Of a DNA stretch of 64,000 nucleotides, positions 17,840-25,778 are shown piece after piece. The stretch is taken from NCBI GenBank assembly GCA_027858915.1, contig JAQIBT010000033.1:1-64000 (forward strand), written 5' to 3'. This DNA is from Salinisphaera sp. GTDB taxonomy: Bacteria; Pseudomonadota; Gammaproteobacteria; Nevskiales; Salinisphaeraceae. The number at the start of each line of letters is the position of its first letter. Within the stretch, counting starts at the first letter, position 1. The notes under the pieces are model-generated. The model saw only the letters and a list, made by a program, of their open reading frames with translations, was not told the origin of the DNA and ran no database searches. Position numbers and translations under genes: made by a program.

Positions 17840-18643
17840 ATGCCGGACGACGCGACAGTGCAGCGGCTACCGATCGAAATGATACAGCGCGACCGCGATC
17901 AGGCACGAGCGTATTTCGACGATCAAGCGCTGACCGAACTCGCGCGCTCGATCGCCGAGTCGGGGGTGATTCAGCCGGTGGTGGTGAGAGGCGATGCGAC
18001 GTCCGGCTACGTGCTCCTTGCAGGCGAACGACGCTGGCGTGCGGCACAGCGTGCTGGCCTGGATCGTCTGCCGGCGATCGTGCGCAACGATCTCGATGAT
18101 CGTCAGGCGGCAGTACTCGGCCTGATCGAGAATCTGCAGCGCGAGTCCCTGGGAATCATGGAAACCGCACACGGGCTCGCTCGGCTGGCCGATCAGCACT
18201 GCCTGACGCACGATGCGATCGCTCATCGCATCGGCAAGTCGCGCGTCTATGTCACCAACTACCTGCGCCTGCGCCAGCTTGCTGAACCTGTGCAGGCGCT
18301 GCTGGAAAACCATAAACTGTCGCTTGGACACGCCAAGATTCTGGCCGGACTGCCTGCCGCCCGACAGATCGATCTCGCCCACAAGGCCGTGCGCAGCCGC
18401 TGGAGCGTCCGCCATCTGGAACACCGCGCTCGCAGCCATGACAGCGCATCGCGCGAGCCATCAACCGTGGATGCTTCCCACATCGACCTCGTCGCTTTGG
18501 AAAGCGGGCTTGCCGAACACGTGGGCAATACCGTTCACATCGACTTCGATCCGGCTCACCGGCGCGGCGAACTACGCATTGCCTTCCATGACCTGGACGA
18601 ATTCGAAGGCCTGCTGGCGCGGCTTGGCTACGTGCCCGAGTGA
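17840..18643 (+). CDS. ParB/Spo0J-family protein without adjacent ParA
   Basis: The 267-residue protein has the ParB N-terminal CTP-binding domain with GERRWRA at residues 62-68 and ENLQRESLG around 97-105. A central helix-turn-helix region follows (LTHDAIAHRIGKSRVYVTNYLRL, stated here as positions about 118-140), then a short C-terminal domain. Chromosomal ParB proteins bind parS and slide as CTP clamps. No parA is next to it and mnmG, its usual neighbour, is 41 kb away, so this is an orphan ParB. I saw no consensus parS site. It could be a nucleoid-occlusion factor, an added second ParB, or the remains of a mobile element. Confidence 0.88.
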   Translation: MPDDATVQRLPIEMIQRDRDQARAYFDDQALTELARSIAESGVIQPVVVRGDATSGYVLLAGERRWRAAQRAGLDRLPAIVRNDLDDRQAAVLGLIENLQRESLGIMETAHGLARLADQHCLTHDAIAHRIGKSRVYVTNYLRLRQLAEPVQALLENHKLSLGHAKILAGLPAARQIDLAHKAVRSRWSVRHLEHRARSHDSASREPSTVDASHIDLVALESGLAEHVGNTVHIDFDPAHRRGELRIAFHDLDEFEGLLARLGYVPE

Positions 18644-18734
18644 CTGCGGCTGGTCGCCCCCATGATCCTCGGCGTTAATGTTTTGCCTGCGCGACCGCTG
18701 CATCGTTATCGACCGCGCCTTCCGCGCAAGCCAA

Positions 18735-19439
18735 TCATCCTTTGTCAGAATCGCCGTCGACCCCTTTTCCCGGCACCACGGGCTCGACGAGCTGTGCCAG
18801 GCTCATGTTCAGATTGAATCGGTCGCTGTCGCCACCGCGCTGACCGCGCCGGATATCGTCTTCATCGATCTGGATCATCGCCAACCGTGCGATGCCCCCG
18901 CCGGGGCCTCCGGCCGGGCCAGACCAGACTCCAACCCGTGGCTGACCCGGCGCCAGACGTGACAGACCATCGGCGTACAGAGCCCGCAGTGCCCGTGGCA
19001 TCAACGCCTGGGCCCCGCCGTCCAGCGGCGCCGTACTCACCTGCAGGTCCAGCCAGCTGCGCCACCGACGCCTACCCAGCCTGGACATACGCTCGGAAGG
19101 CAGCCGCTCGATCAACTGACGCATCGCCATAACCGCCACGCGACTGCCCTGCCCGACCAGAGAAGGACGGTCGCGCTGGTCGTGCGCCAGCGCTGCTCGA
19201 TCGGCCGCATTCTCGGGTAGGGTCATACAACCGTCGACGTGGGCGCTCAGCCGCAACAGCTGGCCGTAGCCGCGCGGCACGCTGGACACCGCCAGTGTTG
19301 CGCTCAGCCACGGCCGACCGCCATAGGGATTGGGTAGCTGTAGACAGATACGCGTGCTGCGCGGACTGGCCTGGGAACGATCATCGCGCCGAAGCGGTCG
19401 GGCGAGCAGACCGACACGGCGTTTGACTGTGTCGAACAT
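18735..19439 (-). CDS. Hypothetical protein
   Basis: The reading frame of 234 codons reads MFDTVKRRVGLLARPLRRDD at the N-terminus and ends with an acidic, glycine-rich tail. There is no signal peptide or clear motif. An alternative ATG lies six codons upstream at 19457. It diverges from acylphosphatase, with 57 bases between the starts. I do not recognise the family; codon composition looks like that of its neighbours. It may be a true lineage-specific gene. Confidence 0.5.
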   Translation of the reverse strand: MFDTVKRRVGLLARPLRRDDRSQASPRSTRICLQLPNPYGGRPWLSATLAVSSVPRGYGQLLRLSAHVDGCMTLPENAADRAALAHDQRDRPSLVGQGSRVAVMAMRQLIERLPSERMSRLGRRRWRSWLDLQVSTAPLDGGAQALMPRALRALYADGLSRLAPGQPRVGVWSGPAGGPGGGIARLAMIQIDEDDIRRGQRGGDSDRFNLNMSLAQLVEPVVPGKGVDGDSDKG

Positions 19440-19496
19440 GGATTTTGCCTGCGGCATGTAGACTTGGAGGCAAGTATAACGCCGTGGTTTTCAATC

Positions 19497-19769
19497 ATGC
19501 CGGAAGCAAAGCAATACCGTATCGGCGGTCGTGTCCAGGGGGTGGGCTTTCGTGCCGCCACCTGTGACAAGGCGCGCGAGCTGGGGATGGCCGGATGGGT
19601 TCGCAACCGACGTGATGGCACCGTAGAGGTGATGGCGACCGGCTCTGAATCGGCGCTTCGAACACTGCGGGACTGGCTTGGGCATGGTCCCCGACACGCC
19701 CGGGTCGATACGGTCTCCGTAGAATGCGTGAACAGCGGCGACCTCACTACGCCGTTTTCCATACGCTGA
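19497..19769 (+). CDS. acyP: Acylphosphatase
   Basis: The 90-residue enzyme hydrolyses the carboxyl-phosphate bond of acyl phosphates. Both signature motifs are present: GRVQGVGFRA with the phosphate-binding Arg19, and GWVRNRRDGTVEV with the catalytic Asn37. The length is standard. The ATG at 19497 is used because the fold begins right after it. It ends at 19769, facing the candidate small RNA on the other strand. Confidence 0.95.
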   Translation: MPEAKQYRIGGRVQGVGFRAATCDKARELGMAGWVRNRRDGTVEVMATGSESALRTLRDWLGHGPRHARVDTVSVECVNSGDLTTPFSIR

Positions 19770-19785
19770 CAAGCTTGGCGTGAAC

Positions 19786-19808
19786 AGGGCGCCTGTTGCT
19801 CGTTTCAT
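19786..19808 (+). repeat. Dispersed repeat copy (diverged)
   Basis: AGGGCGCCTGTTGCTCGTTTCAT matches the consensus AGGGCCTGTTGCCGTTTCAT apart from two short insertions. It is followed by ATGACGCCGCGC, as in other copies. It lies 16 bases after the acylphosphatase stop. Confidence 0.7.
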
Positions 19809-19842
19809 ATGACGCCGCGCGGACCGTGCAGAACGTCGGCCA

Positions 19843-20020
19843 ACAAAAAGAGGCCCAGGTCGGGAGGGCGTCCGACCCGGGCCAGCAAAATGATGCCGCC
19901 AAGGGGTAGGCGACATCTACTAACGCAGCGCCTCGACTCGGGTAGGATGCGCTACGTTGGGCAGATCCGGTGAAGGGGGAACACCGTTTCTGCCAGCAAA
20001 GGGATTGCCCCGTTGCCTTG
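19843..20020 (-). ncRNA. Candidate structured small RNA with C-rich loops
   Basis: The minus strand has a promoter ending near 20027, then three hairpins and an intrinsic terminator. Hairpin 1 uses 19960-19972 with 19982-19994, loop UUCCCCCUU. Hairpin 2 uses 19922-19931 with 19949-19958, a 17-base loop with CCUACCC. Hairpin 3 uses 19892-19900 with 19909-19917, loop UACCCCUU. The terminator uses 19852-19863 with 19872-19883, followed by UCUUUUUG. Hairpins 2 and 3 and the terminator each have one irregular pair that is A-C on the plus strand but G-U on the minus strand, which points to a minus-strand RNA. No convincing protein is encoded. C-rich loops could pair with Shine-Dalgarno regions. Target genes are unknown. 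Confidence 0.65.
19852..19883 (-). terminator. Intrinsic terminator of candidate small RNA
   Basis: A 12-bp stem with one G-U pair and an 8-base loop is followed on the minus strand by TCTTTTTG (plus-strand A-run at 19845-19849). On the plus strand no T-run follows, so it acts on leftward transcription. Confidence 0.75.
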
Positions 20021-20026
20021 AGCGTT

Positions 20027-20055
20027 AATATAGGCAAAAAGTCGTAGAGTTTCTA
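20027..20055 (-). promoter_or_regulatory. Predicted sigma-70 promoter of the candidate small RNA
   Basis: On the minus strand TAGAAA (20055-20050) and TATATT (20032-20027) are separated by 17 bases. The expected start is near 20020, just upstream of the first hairpin. Confidence 0.55.
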
Positions 20056-20076
20056 ATTAAATCTCTATTTCCTGCT

Positions 20077-20093
20077 TATAGTGCTGCACTATA
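20077..20093. promoter_or_regulatory. Palindromic operator-like site upstream of prfC
   Basis: TATAGTG-CTG-CACTATA is a perfect palindrome with 7-base arms. It lies just before a good rightward -10 candidate TATTAT (20098-20103) and about 60 bases upstream of the predicted leftward small-RNA start. It could serve either divergent promoter. No matching regulator was identified. Confidence 0.5.
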
Positions 20094-20156
20094 CAGCTAT
20101 TATTTCGAGCATAGACAGTCACCTATCCTAATACGGTCGCCTTGCCGGAGCCTTTG

Positions 20157-21770
20157 ATGAATCAGCCCCTAGCCGAATCCCAGACCCTAACAGCGCAGGA
20201 GGCAGCCAGAAGACGTACGTTCGCGATCATTTCGCATCCGGACGCCGGCAAGACGACGCTTACCGAAAAACTGCTGCTATTCGGCGGTGCGATTCAGCTG
20301 GCGGGTACCGTCAAGGGCCGCAAGGCCACCCGGCACGCCACGTCCGACTGGATGGCGATGGAGCAGTCGCGCGGCATTTCCGTCACCACCTCGGTGATGC
20401 AGTTTCCGTATAACGAGCGCATCGTCAATCTGCTCGACACACCGGGCCACGAAGACTTCTCGGAAGATACCTACCGTACGTTGACGGCCGTAGACTCGGC
20501 GTTGATGGTGATCGACATCGCGCGCGGCGTCGAACCTCGCACGATCAAGCTGATGGAAGTCTGTCGGCTGCGTACCACGCCTATCTTCACCTTCATCAAC
20601 AAGATGGACCGTGAAGGTCGGCCGCCCCTGGAAGTCCTCGATGAGATTGAGGAAGTCCTCGGCATTGTCTGTGCGCCGATCACCTGGCCGATCGGTATGG
20701 GCAGCCAGTTCAAGGGCGTCTATCACCTGCTCGAGGACAAGGTGCACCTGTACGAAGGCACCGATAATGAAGCCGGTGGCAAGACCGTCACTCTGGACGG
20801 GCTGGATGATCCTCGCCTGAAGGAGATCGCCGGCCACTACTACAACGACCTGCTGGAAGAGATCGAACTGGTGCGCGGCGCCGGCGATGGCTTCGATCTG
20901 GAAATGTATCTGGCCGGCGAGATCACGCCTGTATTCTTCGGTTCGGCGGTCAACAACTTCGGCATTCGGCCGTTGCTGGATGCTTTCGTGGAATGGGCCC
21001 CGGGCCCGCAGCCACGCAACACCACATCGCGCGAGGTGCAGCCCGCCGAGGAGTCGCTGTCCGGCTTTGTTTTCAAGATCCAGGCCAATATGGATCCGCA
21101 GCATCGCGACCGCATTGCCTTTATGCGCGTGTGCTCGGGCCACTACGAAAAAGGCATGAAGATGCAGCATCTGCGGGCAGGCAAGGAGATCCGCATCAAC
21201 GATGCCATCACCTTCATGGCAAACCGGCGCGAAGCCGCCGAACACGCCTGGCCAGGCGACATCATCGGTATCCACAATCACGGCACCATTGCGATCGGCG
21301 ATTGTTTCTCGCAAGGCGAGGATCTGGCTTTTACCGGGATCCCGAACTTCGCCCCGGAGCTGTTTCAGCGCGTGGTACTGCGCGATCCGCTCAAGGCCAA
21401 GTCGCTGCACAAGGGCCTCGACCAGCTCTGCGAAGAAGGCGCGACCCAGGTATTCCGACCGCTGCACAACAACGACGTCATCCTGGGCGCGGTCGGGGTG
21501 TTGCAGTTTGACGTAGTCGCAGAGCGCCTGCGCACCGAGTACAACGTCAACGCCGGTTTTGAATCGATTGCGGTGTTCACCGCGCGCTGGATCTACGGCG
21601 ATGAACGCGAGATCCGGCGCTTCCGCGATCGCATGGATACCGGTGTAGCCGAAGACCACGGCGGCGCCCTGGTTTATCTGGCGCCTTCACGCGTGAAGCT
21701 GCAGCTGACCGAAGAGCGCTGGCCCGAGATCACTTTTGCGGCGACCCGCGAGTACAACGTCGGCGCATGA
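20157..21770 (+). CDS. prfC: Peptide chain release factor 3
   Basis: The 537-residue GTPase recycles RF1 and RF2 from the ribosome after termination. G1 is [10 protein letters not shown] at 25-34, followed by the SRGISVT switch region, [14 protein letters not shown] (G3) and INKMDR (G4). The length equals that of known RF3 proteins (about 529). The ATG at 20157 is preferred to an upstream TTG because GGAG lies seven bases before it. It is preceded by a 387-bp gene-free region that holds the candidate small RNA and a palindromic site. Confidence 0.97.
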   Translation: MNQPLAESQTLTAQEAARRRTFAIISHPDAGKTTLTEKLLLFGGAIQLAGTVKGRKATRHATSDWMAMEQSRGISVTTSVMQFPYNERIVNLLDTPGHEDFSEDTYRTLTAVDSALMVIDIARGVEPRTIKLMEVCRLRTTPIFTFINKMDREGRPPLEVLDEIEEVLGIVCAPITWPIGMGSQFKGVYHLLEDKVHLYEGTDNEAGGKTVTLDGLDDPRLKEIAGHYYNDLLEEIELVRGAGDGFDLEMYLAGEITPVFFGSAVNNFGIRPLLDAFVEWAPGPQPRNTTSREVQPAEESLSGFVFKIQANMDPQHRDRIAFMRVCSGHYEKGMKMQHLRAGKEIRINDAITFMANRREAAEHAWPGDIIGIHNHGTIAIGDCFSQGEDLAFTGIPNFAPELFQRVVLRDPLKAKSLHKGLDQLCEEGATQVFRPLHNNDVILGAVGVLQFDVVAERLRTEYNVNAGFESIAVFTARWIYGDEREIRRFRDRMDTGVAEDHGGALVYLAPSRVKLQLTEERWPEITFAATREYNVGA

Positions 21771-21840
21771 ACAGGCGGTCCCGCCGCAACAACCGCGCAT
21801 TGGCGCAACGTCCTGGCAAGTGGCCTGCGGGACAGGGCAC

Positions 21841-23379
21841 TCAGGAGCCTGCGGCTTGGTCGCCGGACTCGGCAGTATCGATCTTCAATGACAGTCCAGC
21901 CTGTGCGAGTCGCTCGCTCTCGCGGTCCAGATCGGCTCGCGTGAGCGGGCGGGAATCCAGCCAGCCCTCGTCGAATACCAGCTCGACACAGTCGTCGGTG
22001 ATGGTCAGCGCCACCGATGGCATGATCTGTGGATCGCGTCCCCGATGCAGGATCACGGCCAGGCGCAGACACACCGCCAATGCCAGACCGATATCGCCCC
22101 AACCTCCCGGCATGGCGTCGATCAACTCGCGGCGCAACCGACCACGATGCAGACGAACCAACGTCGCCATCAGCCGCTGATCCGCCTGCGAGAACCCCCG
22201 CAGGTCGGCGTTGGCAAGCAGATATTCGCCGTGCTTGTGATAGGCGCGATGCGCAATTGCCAAACCGATTTCATGCAGCATGGCCGACCAGCGCAGCAGC
22301 TGACGCGGCGCCGTGTCGGCCAGACCGGCACTGGCCAGCAGCCGAACCGCGGTGTCAGCCACCTGCAGGCCGTGCTCGCGATCAACACGATACGTATCGG
22401 CGGCCGCCGCGACGCCGTCGTCACGACTGTCATGGGCTGACAGACGGCCGATCAGATCGGCGATCACGCCTTCGCGCAGCGCCTTGTCGGAAACGCGCAT
22501 CGAGGTAATACCGAGCGCTTCGAAGAGGCCGGTGAGCACGGCCAGACCACCGGGAAATATTGCGCGCCGATCGTCGGCCATATCGCCGATCGACAGCTTG
22601 TCGAGCTTGCCGGCCTTGCGCACCTGCTTGCCCAGTTTCTTGAGCAGAGGCGGCGTGATCTCGGCATCGGGACCATCCAGGCCGCCTGCGCGAAGAATCG
22701 ATTTGATGCTACCGGACGCCCCAATAGCGATGTCCCAGCCGGATGCGCGATACGCGCGCACGATGGGTTCCAGCACGACCTGAACATCCAGAACGGCGGC
22801 GTCCCAGCCAGATTTTGTGATCGCCTCGCTGGGGAAAAATCGCGACATCTGTGTGACCGCGCCCAATGGCACGCTTTCGACCAGCTGCGGAACATCCTCG
22901 TTGCCAATGACAATTTCAGTAGAGCCGCCGCCGATATCGATCACCAGCCGACGGCCGGGTGATGCGTTTAGATCCTCCACTACGCCGGCGTATATCAGAC
23001 GCGCTTCCTCGACCCCGTAGATGATCTCGATCGGGTGACCCAGCGCTTGATGGGCCTGTTCCAGAAACGACTCGATGCTGCGTGCCTGACGCAGCGTGTT
23101 GGTACCCACCACTCGCACATGAGCACCCGGCAACGGCTTGAGCCGCTCGCCAAAGCGCCGCAGGCAGGCCAGCGCTCGATCACAGGCCACAGGATCCAGC
23201 CGACCATCGGCTTGCAGGCCGCCTGCCAGGCGTACCGACTCCTTGAGCCGGTCGACGACGCGGCTGCGACCGCCCTGGAATTCCACCACGATCATGTGAA
23301 AACTGTTCGAACCTAGATCCACCGCCGCGACTGTCAACGGGTCCGTGGAGGCCTCTGGGCTTTTCAAACGATACGACAT
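21841..23379 (-). CDS. Exopolyphosphatase/guanosine pentaphosphatase (Ppx/GppA)
   Basis: The 512-residue protein of the Ppx/GppA family removes terminal phosphate from polyphosphate or converts pppGpp to ppGpp. The N-terminal actin-like fold shows DLGSNSFHM and DIGGGSTE. The C-terminal region has an HD-like histidine cluster (MLHEIGLAIAHRAYHKHGEY). The length matches E. coli Ppx (513). The sequence does not decide between Ppx and GppA. It converges with prfC. Confidence 0.93.
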   Translation of the reverse strand: MSYRLKSPEASTDPLTVAAVDLGSNSFHMIVVEFQGGRSRVVDRLKESVRLAGGLQADGRLDPVACDRALACLRRFGERLKPLPGAHVRVVGTNTLRQARSIESFLEQAHQALGHPIEIIYGVEEARLIYAGVVEDLNASPGRRLVIDIGGGSTEIVIGNEDVPQLVESVPLGAVTQMSRFFPSEAITKSGWDAAVLDVQVVLEPIVRAYRASGWDIAIGASGSIKSILRAGGLDGPDAEITPPLLKKLGKQVRKAGKLDKLSIGDMADDRRAIFPGGLAVLTGLFEALGITSMRVSDKALREGVIADLIGRLSAHDSRDDGVAAAADTYRVDREHGLQVADTAVRLLASAGLADTAPRQLLRWSAMLHEIGLAIAHRAYHKHGEYLLANADLRGFSQADQRLMATLVRLHRGRLRRELIDAMPGGWGDIGLALAVCLRLAVILHRGRDPQIMPSVALTITDDCVELVFDEGWLDSRPLTRADLDRESERLAQAGLSLKIDTAESGDQAAGS

Positions 23380-23512
23380 GCGTCTATCTTAAGCAGCTTG
23401 TGAACCGGTTGCGAGGGGCAGGGTTTGGCTACCGTATTTCCTACGACAATATGCCGGCGAGATGAACGAGCTATTGTGGCCCCCCGGCCCGCACTGGCGA
23501 TCCGCCATCGCT

Positions 23513-23567
23513 CGCGACGACCAGGACCGGTTGCCGCATGAAACGGCAACTGGTCCTGGTCGTCGCG
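23513..23567 (+). promoter_or_regulatory. 24-bp hairpin with the nlpC/P60 start codon in its loop
   Basis: The arms at 23513-23536 and 23544-23567 are complementary at 23 of 24 positions. The 7-base loop is CATGAAA, so the ATG at 23538 sits in the loop. The right arm encodes the start of the signal peptide. No Shine-Dalgarno sequence is visible. The core is a reversed copy of the dispersed repeat (17 of 19 positions). Confidence 0.75.
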
Positions 23568-24035
23568 TTGATATTGGCTACCGCCGGCTGCGCCAGCCAG
23601 AACGTGCCAGGCAGGCACGCAGAATTCGACGCTGACAGCGGGCCGGTACAGCAAAGCAAGCTGGAAAACGCGCTTCACGACTACTACGAGCAATGGCAGG
23701 GCGTGCCCTATGCCTACGGCGGACGCAGCCAGAGCGGCATAGATTGCTCCAGTTTCGTACGGCATACGTTCGCCGCCGTGGAATCCTATGAATTGCCACG
23801 AACCACCGTCGAACAGGCTCAGGTCGGTATCTCGATCAGCCGTGCCAACCTGAAAACCGGCGACCTGGTTTTTTTCCACACCGGGCATTCATCGCACCAC
23901 GTGGGCGTTTATCTGGGTCAGGGTCGTTTCATGCATGTGTCGTCGCGCCGGGGCGTAACCATCTCGCGACTGGATAATATCTACTGGCGCAAACACTACT
24001 GGCAATCGCGGCATATCCTCGCAGGCTCGAGCTGA
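23538..24035 (+). CDS. NlpC/P60 cysteine peptidase lipoprotein
   Basis: The 165-residue lipoprotein has lipobox ATAGC with Cys18. The NlpC/P60 catalytic triad is visible as Cys70 in GIDCSSFVRH, His121 in HHVGVYLG and His133 in FMHVSS. Members such as E. coli MepS cut peptide crosslinks in peptidoglycan. The length is close to MepS (188). It diverges from the Ppx/GppA gene. Its start codon lies in the loop of a strong hairpin with no clear ribosome-binding site, so translation may be low or regulated. The frame continues after the TGA into a zinc-ribbon-like peptide. Confidence 0.93.
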   Translation: MKRQLVLVVALILATAGCASQNVPGRHAEFDADSGPVQQSKLENALHDYYEQWQGVPYAYGGRSQSGIDCSSFVRHTFAAVESYELPRTTVEQAQVGISISRANLKTGDLVFFHTGHSSHHVGVYLGQGRFMHVSSRRGVTISRLDNIYWRKHYWQSRHILAGSS

Positions 24036-24206
24036 GCCTGTTGCCTGACCGAGACTCGCCGACGAGTTGCGCCAGGCATTATCGAATACACCAGCCATGA
24101 CGACCGCCAGGCCCGCCAATGCGCGAACTGCGAACGCAGCAGGCACGGCACCGATGCCCATTATTGCAAGTTCTGCGGCGGCGATCTGGGCGAGAAGCTC
24201 GATTGA
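24036..24206 (+). other. Open frame with zinc-ribbon motif directly after the NlpC/P60 stop
   Basis: In the same frame as the peptidase and right after its TGA there are 56 codons without a stop. They encode a zinc-ribbon-like end, CANCERSRHGTD then AHYCKFCGGDLGEKLD. The two CxxC pairs and the CGGDLG tail are typical of such ribbons. There is no in-frame ATG, GTG or TTG before them. The segment is either a decayed small gene, a readthrough extension of the lipoprotein, or a gene using a rare start such as ATT at 24078. Confidence 0.45.
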
Positions 24207-24276
24207 AGACACCGCTGGTCGGGATATGCGGCTTCGCCGAAGCCCGCCTGTCATCCTCCTACGTATCCGCGCATTC

Positions 24277-24295
24277 AGGACTGTTGCCGCTTCAT
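24277..24295 (+). repeat. Dispersed repeat copy (diverged)
   Basis: AGGACTGTTGCCGCTTCAT resembles the consensus AGGGCCTGTTGCCGTTTCAT and is followed by AAGACGCCGCGCCG, as in other copies. It lies 15 bases upstream of the palindromic element, in the same direction as its left arm. Confidence 0.7.
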
Positions 24296-24310
24296 AAGAC
24301 GCCGCGCCGT

Positions 24311-24485
24311 CTAGGGCCTGTTGCCGTTTCATGCGAGCGCCGCGTTGGAGTCCTCAAATCGTTTCAGGCAAGGCGCGAGTCGCCGGTCGTGGCGTGCCAC
24401 GACCCAGACTTGCCACGCCGCCTGGGGCGATTTGAGGCCCAACCCTTCGGGACAAGGGCTCGCACGAAACGGCAACAGGCCCTAG
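24311..24485. repeat. 175-bp palindromic repeat element
   Basis: The outer arms at 24311-24338 and 24458-24485 are inverted repeats matching at 27 of 28 positions, starting with CTAGGGCCTGTTGCCG. Inside, CCTCAAATCG (24352-24361) pairs with CGATTTGAGG (24428-24437). The centre has a perfect hairpin, GGTCGTGG (24385-24392) with CCACGACC (24397-24404). There is no open frame. This nested layout and the CTAG ends suggest a non-autonomous MITE-like or REP/BIME-like element. It lies between convergent genes. Confidence 0.8.
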
Positions 24486-24489
24486 ACAT

Positions 24490-24522
24490 AAAAAAACCCG
24501 CCGCATCAACGAATGCGGCGGG
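24490..24522 (-). terminator. Intrinsic terminator of the desaturase gene
   Basis: CCCGCCGCAT (24497-24506) pairs with ATGCGGCGGG (24513-24522) across a 6-base loop. On the minus strand seven T follow (plus-strand A-run 24490-24496). It ends leftward transcription from the desaturase, whose stop is 30 bases away. Confidence 0.9.
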
Positions 24523-24551
24523 CCCTTTCATCTTTCAGTGGAATTGAACGA

Positions 24552-25742
24552 CTAGGCGCTGGCGCTCTGGTGGTCACCGCGCGCGTCTTCGATCAGACGA
24601 TGCGATACCGAACGATGCAGCATGGCCTGAGCGCGCTCGATCGCCCGATCCAACCCTTCATGGCGAATCTTGAACTGCTTGTGGGCCCGTGCCTTGAGGT
24701 CGTCCGCACTCGGCAGCTCCGGCAATTCGATTCCGGCCAGATAGGCCTCGGCCGCGCTCCATTTATCATGCGCATGGCTGCGCAGGTCGTCCATCATGTG
24801 ACTTCCTTCCCAGCGCTTACGGATATTCGCGCTAATGTGCTCAGCAGAGAAACCTTCAGCGATGTAGACAGCACACTTGTCGATGATGCGCTGCGTTGGC
24901 GCCTTCTCGTTGGCAAGAATGGTCTTCGGCGGCTGACGCAGGTCCCACACGAGGCCGACTTTCTCCAGGCCCAGCAGCAAGTAATAGGTCACATCCACTT
25001 CCCACCAGAAAAAGCCGTTGCGGGCCGTCGCCGGATAATAGTGATGATTGTTGTGCCAGCCCTCGCCCAGCGACAACAACGCGAGGAACCAGTTGTTACG
25101 CGAGTCGTCGCCGGTCAGGTAACGCTGTTTGCCAAACATGTGGTTCAGCGAGTTGATGGTGAAAGTGGCGTGGTAGACCAGAATGGTCGACAACAGGAAG
25201 CCCACCAGAAACCCGGACCAGCCGGCGATCAGCGTACAGACCACAGCCGTTATGATGCCGGGCATATACTGATGCTTCTCAATCCAGCGCAGCTCCGGAT
25301 ACTTTGAGAAGTCCTTCATCAAATCCATATCCGGATTGGAGCGGGCTTCGCGATAGACCCAACCGATGTGGGCATCGAACACGCCGTACTGGCGCGGCGA
25401 GTGCGAATCCGCGGGCATGTCGGAATCCCGATGGTGCTCGCGATGCTTGGCCGCCCACCAGAGCGGACCTTTCTGCATGGCAGTCGCGCCAAGGAAGGCC
25501 ATGACAAACTGGAACACGCGACTGGTCTTGTACCCACGGTGCGAGAAATACCGGTGGTAGCCGCCGGTGATCCCGAATACGCGGGCGATGTACAGACCCA
25601 CACACAGTGACACGGAAGCCCAGGTGAAGCCGGTCCACCAGATGCCGATAAGGCCCAGATGCATGATCGCCATGGGCATGAACTGCACCCAGTCGAAGTG
25701 ATCATCCATATGTTGATTGGACGGAAATTTCCTTTCGCTCAT
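24552..25742 (-). CDS. Acyl-CoA delta-9 fatty-acid desaturase
   Basis: The 396-residue membrane di-iron enzyme introduces a double bond into saturated fatty acyl chains with oxygen and an electron donor. The three histidine boxes are HRYFSH (63-68), HREHH (100-104) and HNNHH near 220. Several hydrophobic spans lie between them. The ATG at 25742 is supported by the protein start MSERKFPSNQ. The C-terminal 100 residues are charged and helical, longer than in short bacterial desaturases. The promoter carries a DesT/FabR-like operator, so expression is probably controlled by the ratio of unsaturated to saturated acyl-CoA. Confidence 0.92.
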   Translation of the reverse strand: MSERKFPSNQHMDDHFDWVQFMPMAIMHLGLIGIWWTGFTWASVSLCVGLYIARVFGITGGYHRYFSHRGYKTSRVFQFVMAFLGATAMQKGPLWWAAKHREHHRDSDMPADSHSPRQYGVFDAHIGWVYREARSNPDMDLMKDFSKYPELRWIEKHQYMPGIITAVVCTLIAGWSGFLVGFLLSTILVYHATFTINSLNHMFGKQRYLTGDDSRNNWFLALLSLGEGWHNNHHYYPATARNGFFWWEVDVTYYLLLGLEKVGLVWDLRQPPKTILANEKAPTQRIIDKCAVYIAEGFSAEHISANIRKRWEGSHMMDDLRSHAHDKWSAAEAYLAGIELPELPSADDLKARAHKQFKIRHEGLDRAIERAQAMLHRSVSHRLIEDARGDHQSASA

Positions 25743-25778
25743 CGCGTGACGAACCTCATGAAGGTCAATTTTAGTTGC

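Noticed and set aside
19843-20020. 6S RNA as identity for the candidate small RNA
   Set aside because: 6S RNA forms one long stem with a central bubble; here there are three separate hairpins and a terminator.
19747-20037. A 96-codon minus-strand frame over the candidate small RNA
   Set aside because: Cys/Ser/Trp-rich composition without a domain or ribosome-binding site; the hairpins explain the sequence better.
20277-21659. A 460-codon open frame on the minus strand opposite prfC
   Set aside because: It is a shadow of the high-GC coding strand. RF3 has all its motifs, and the antisense frame has none.
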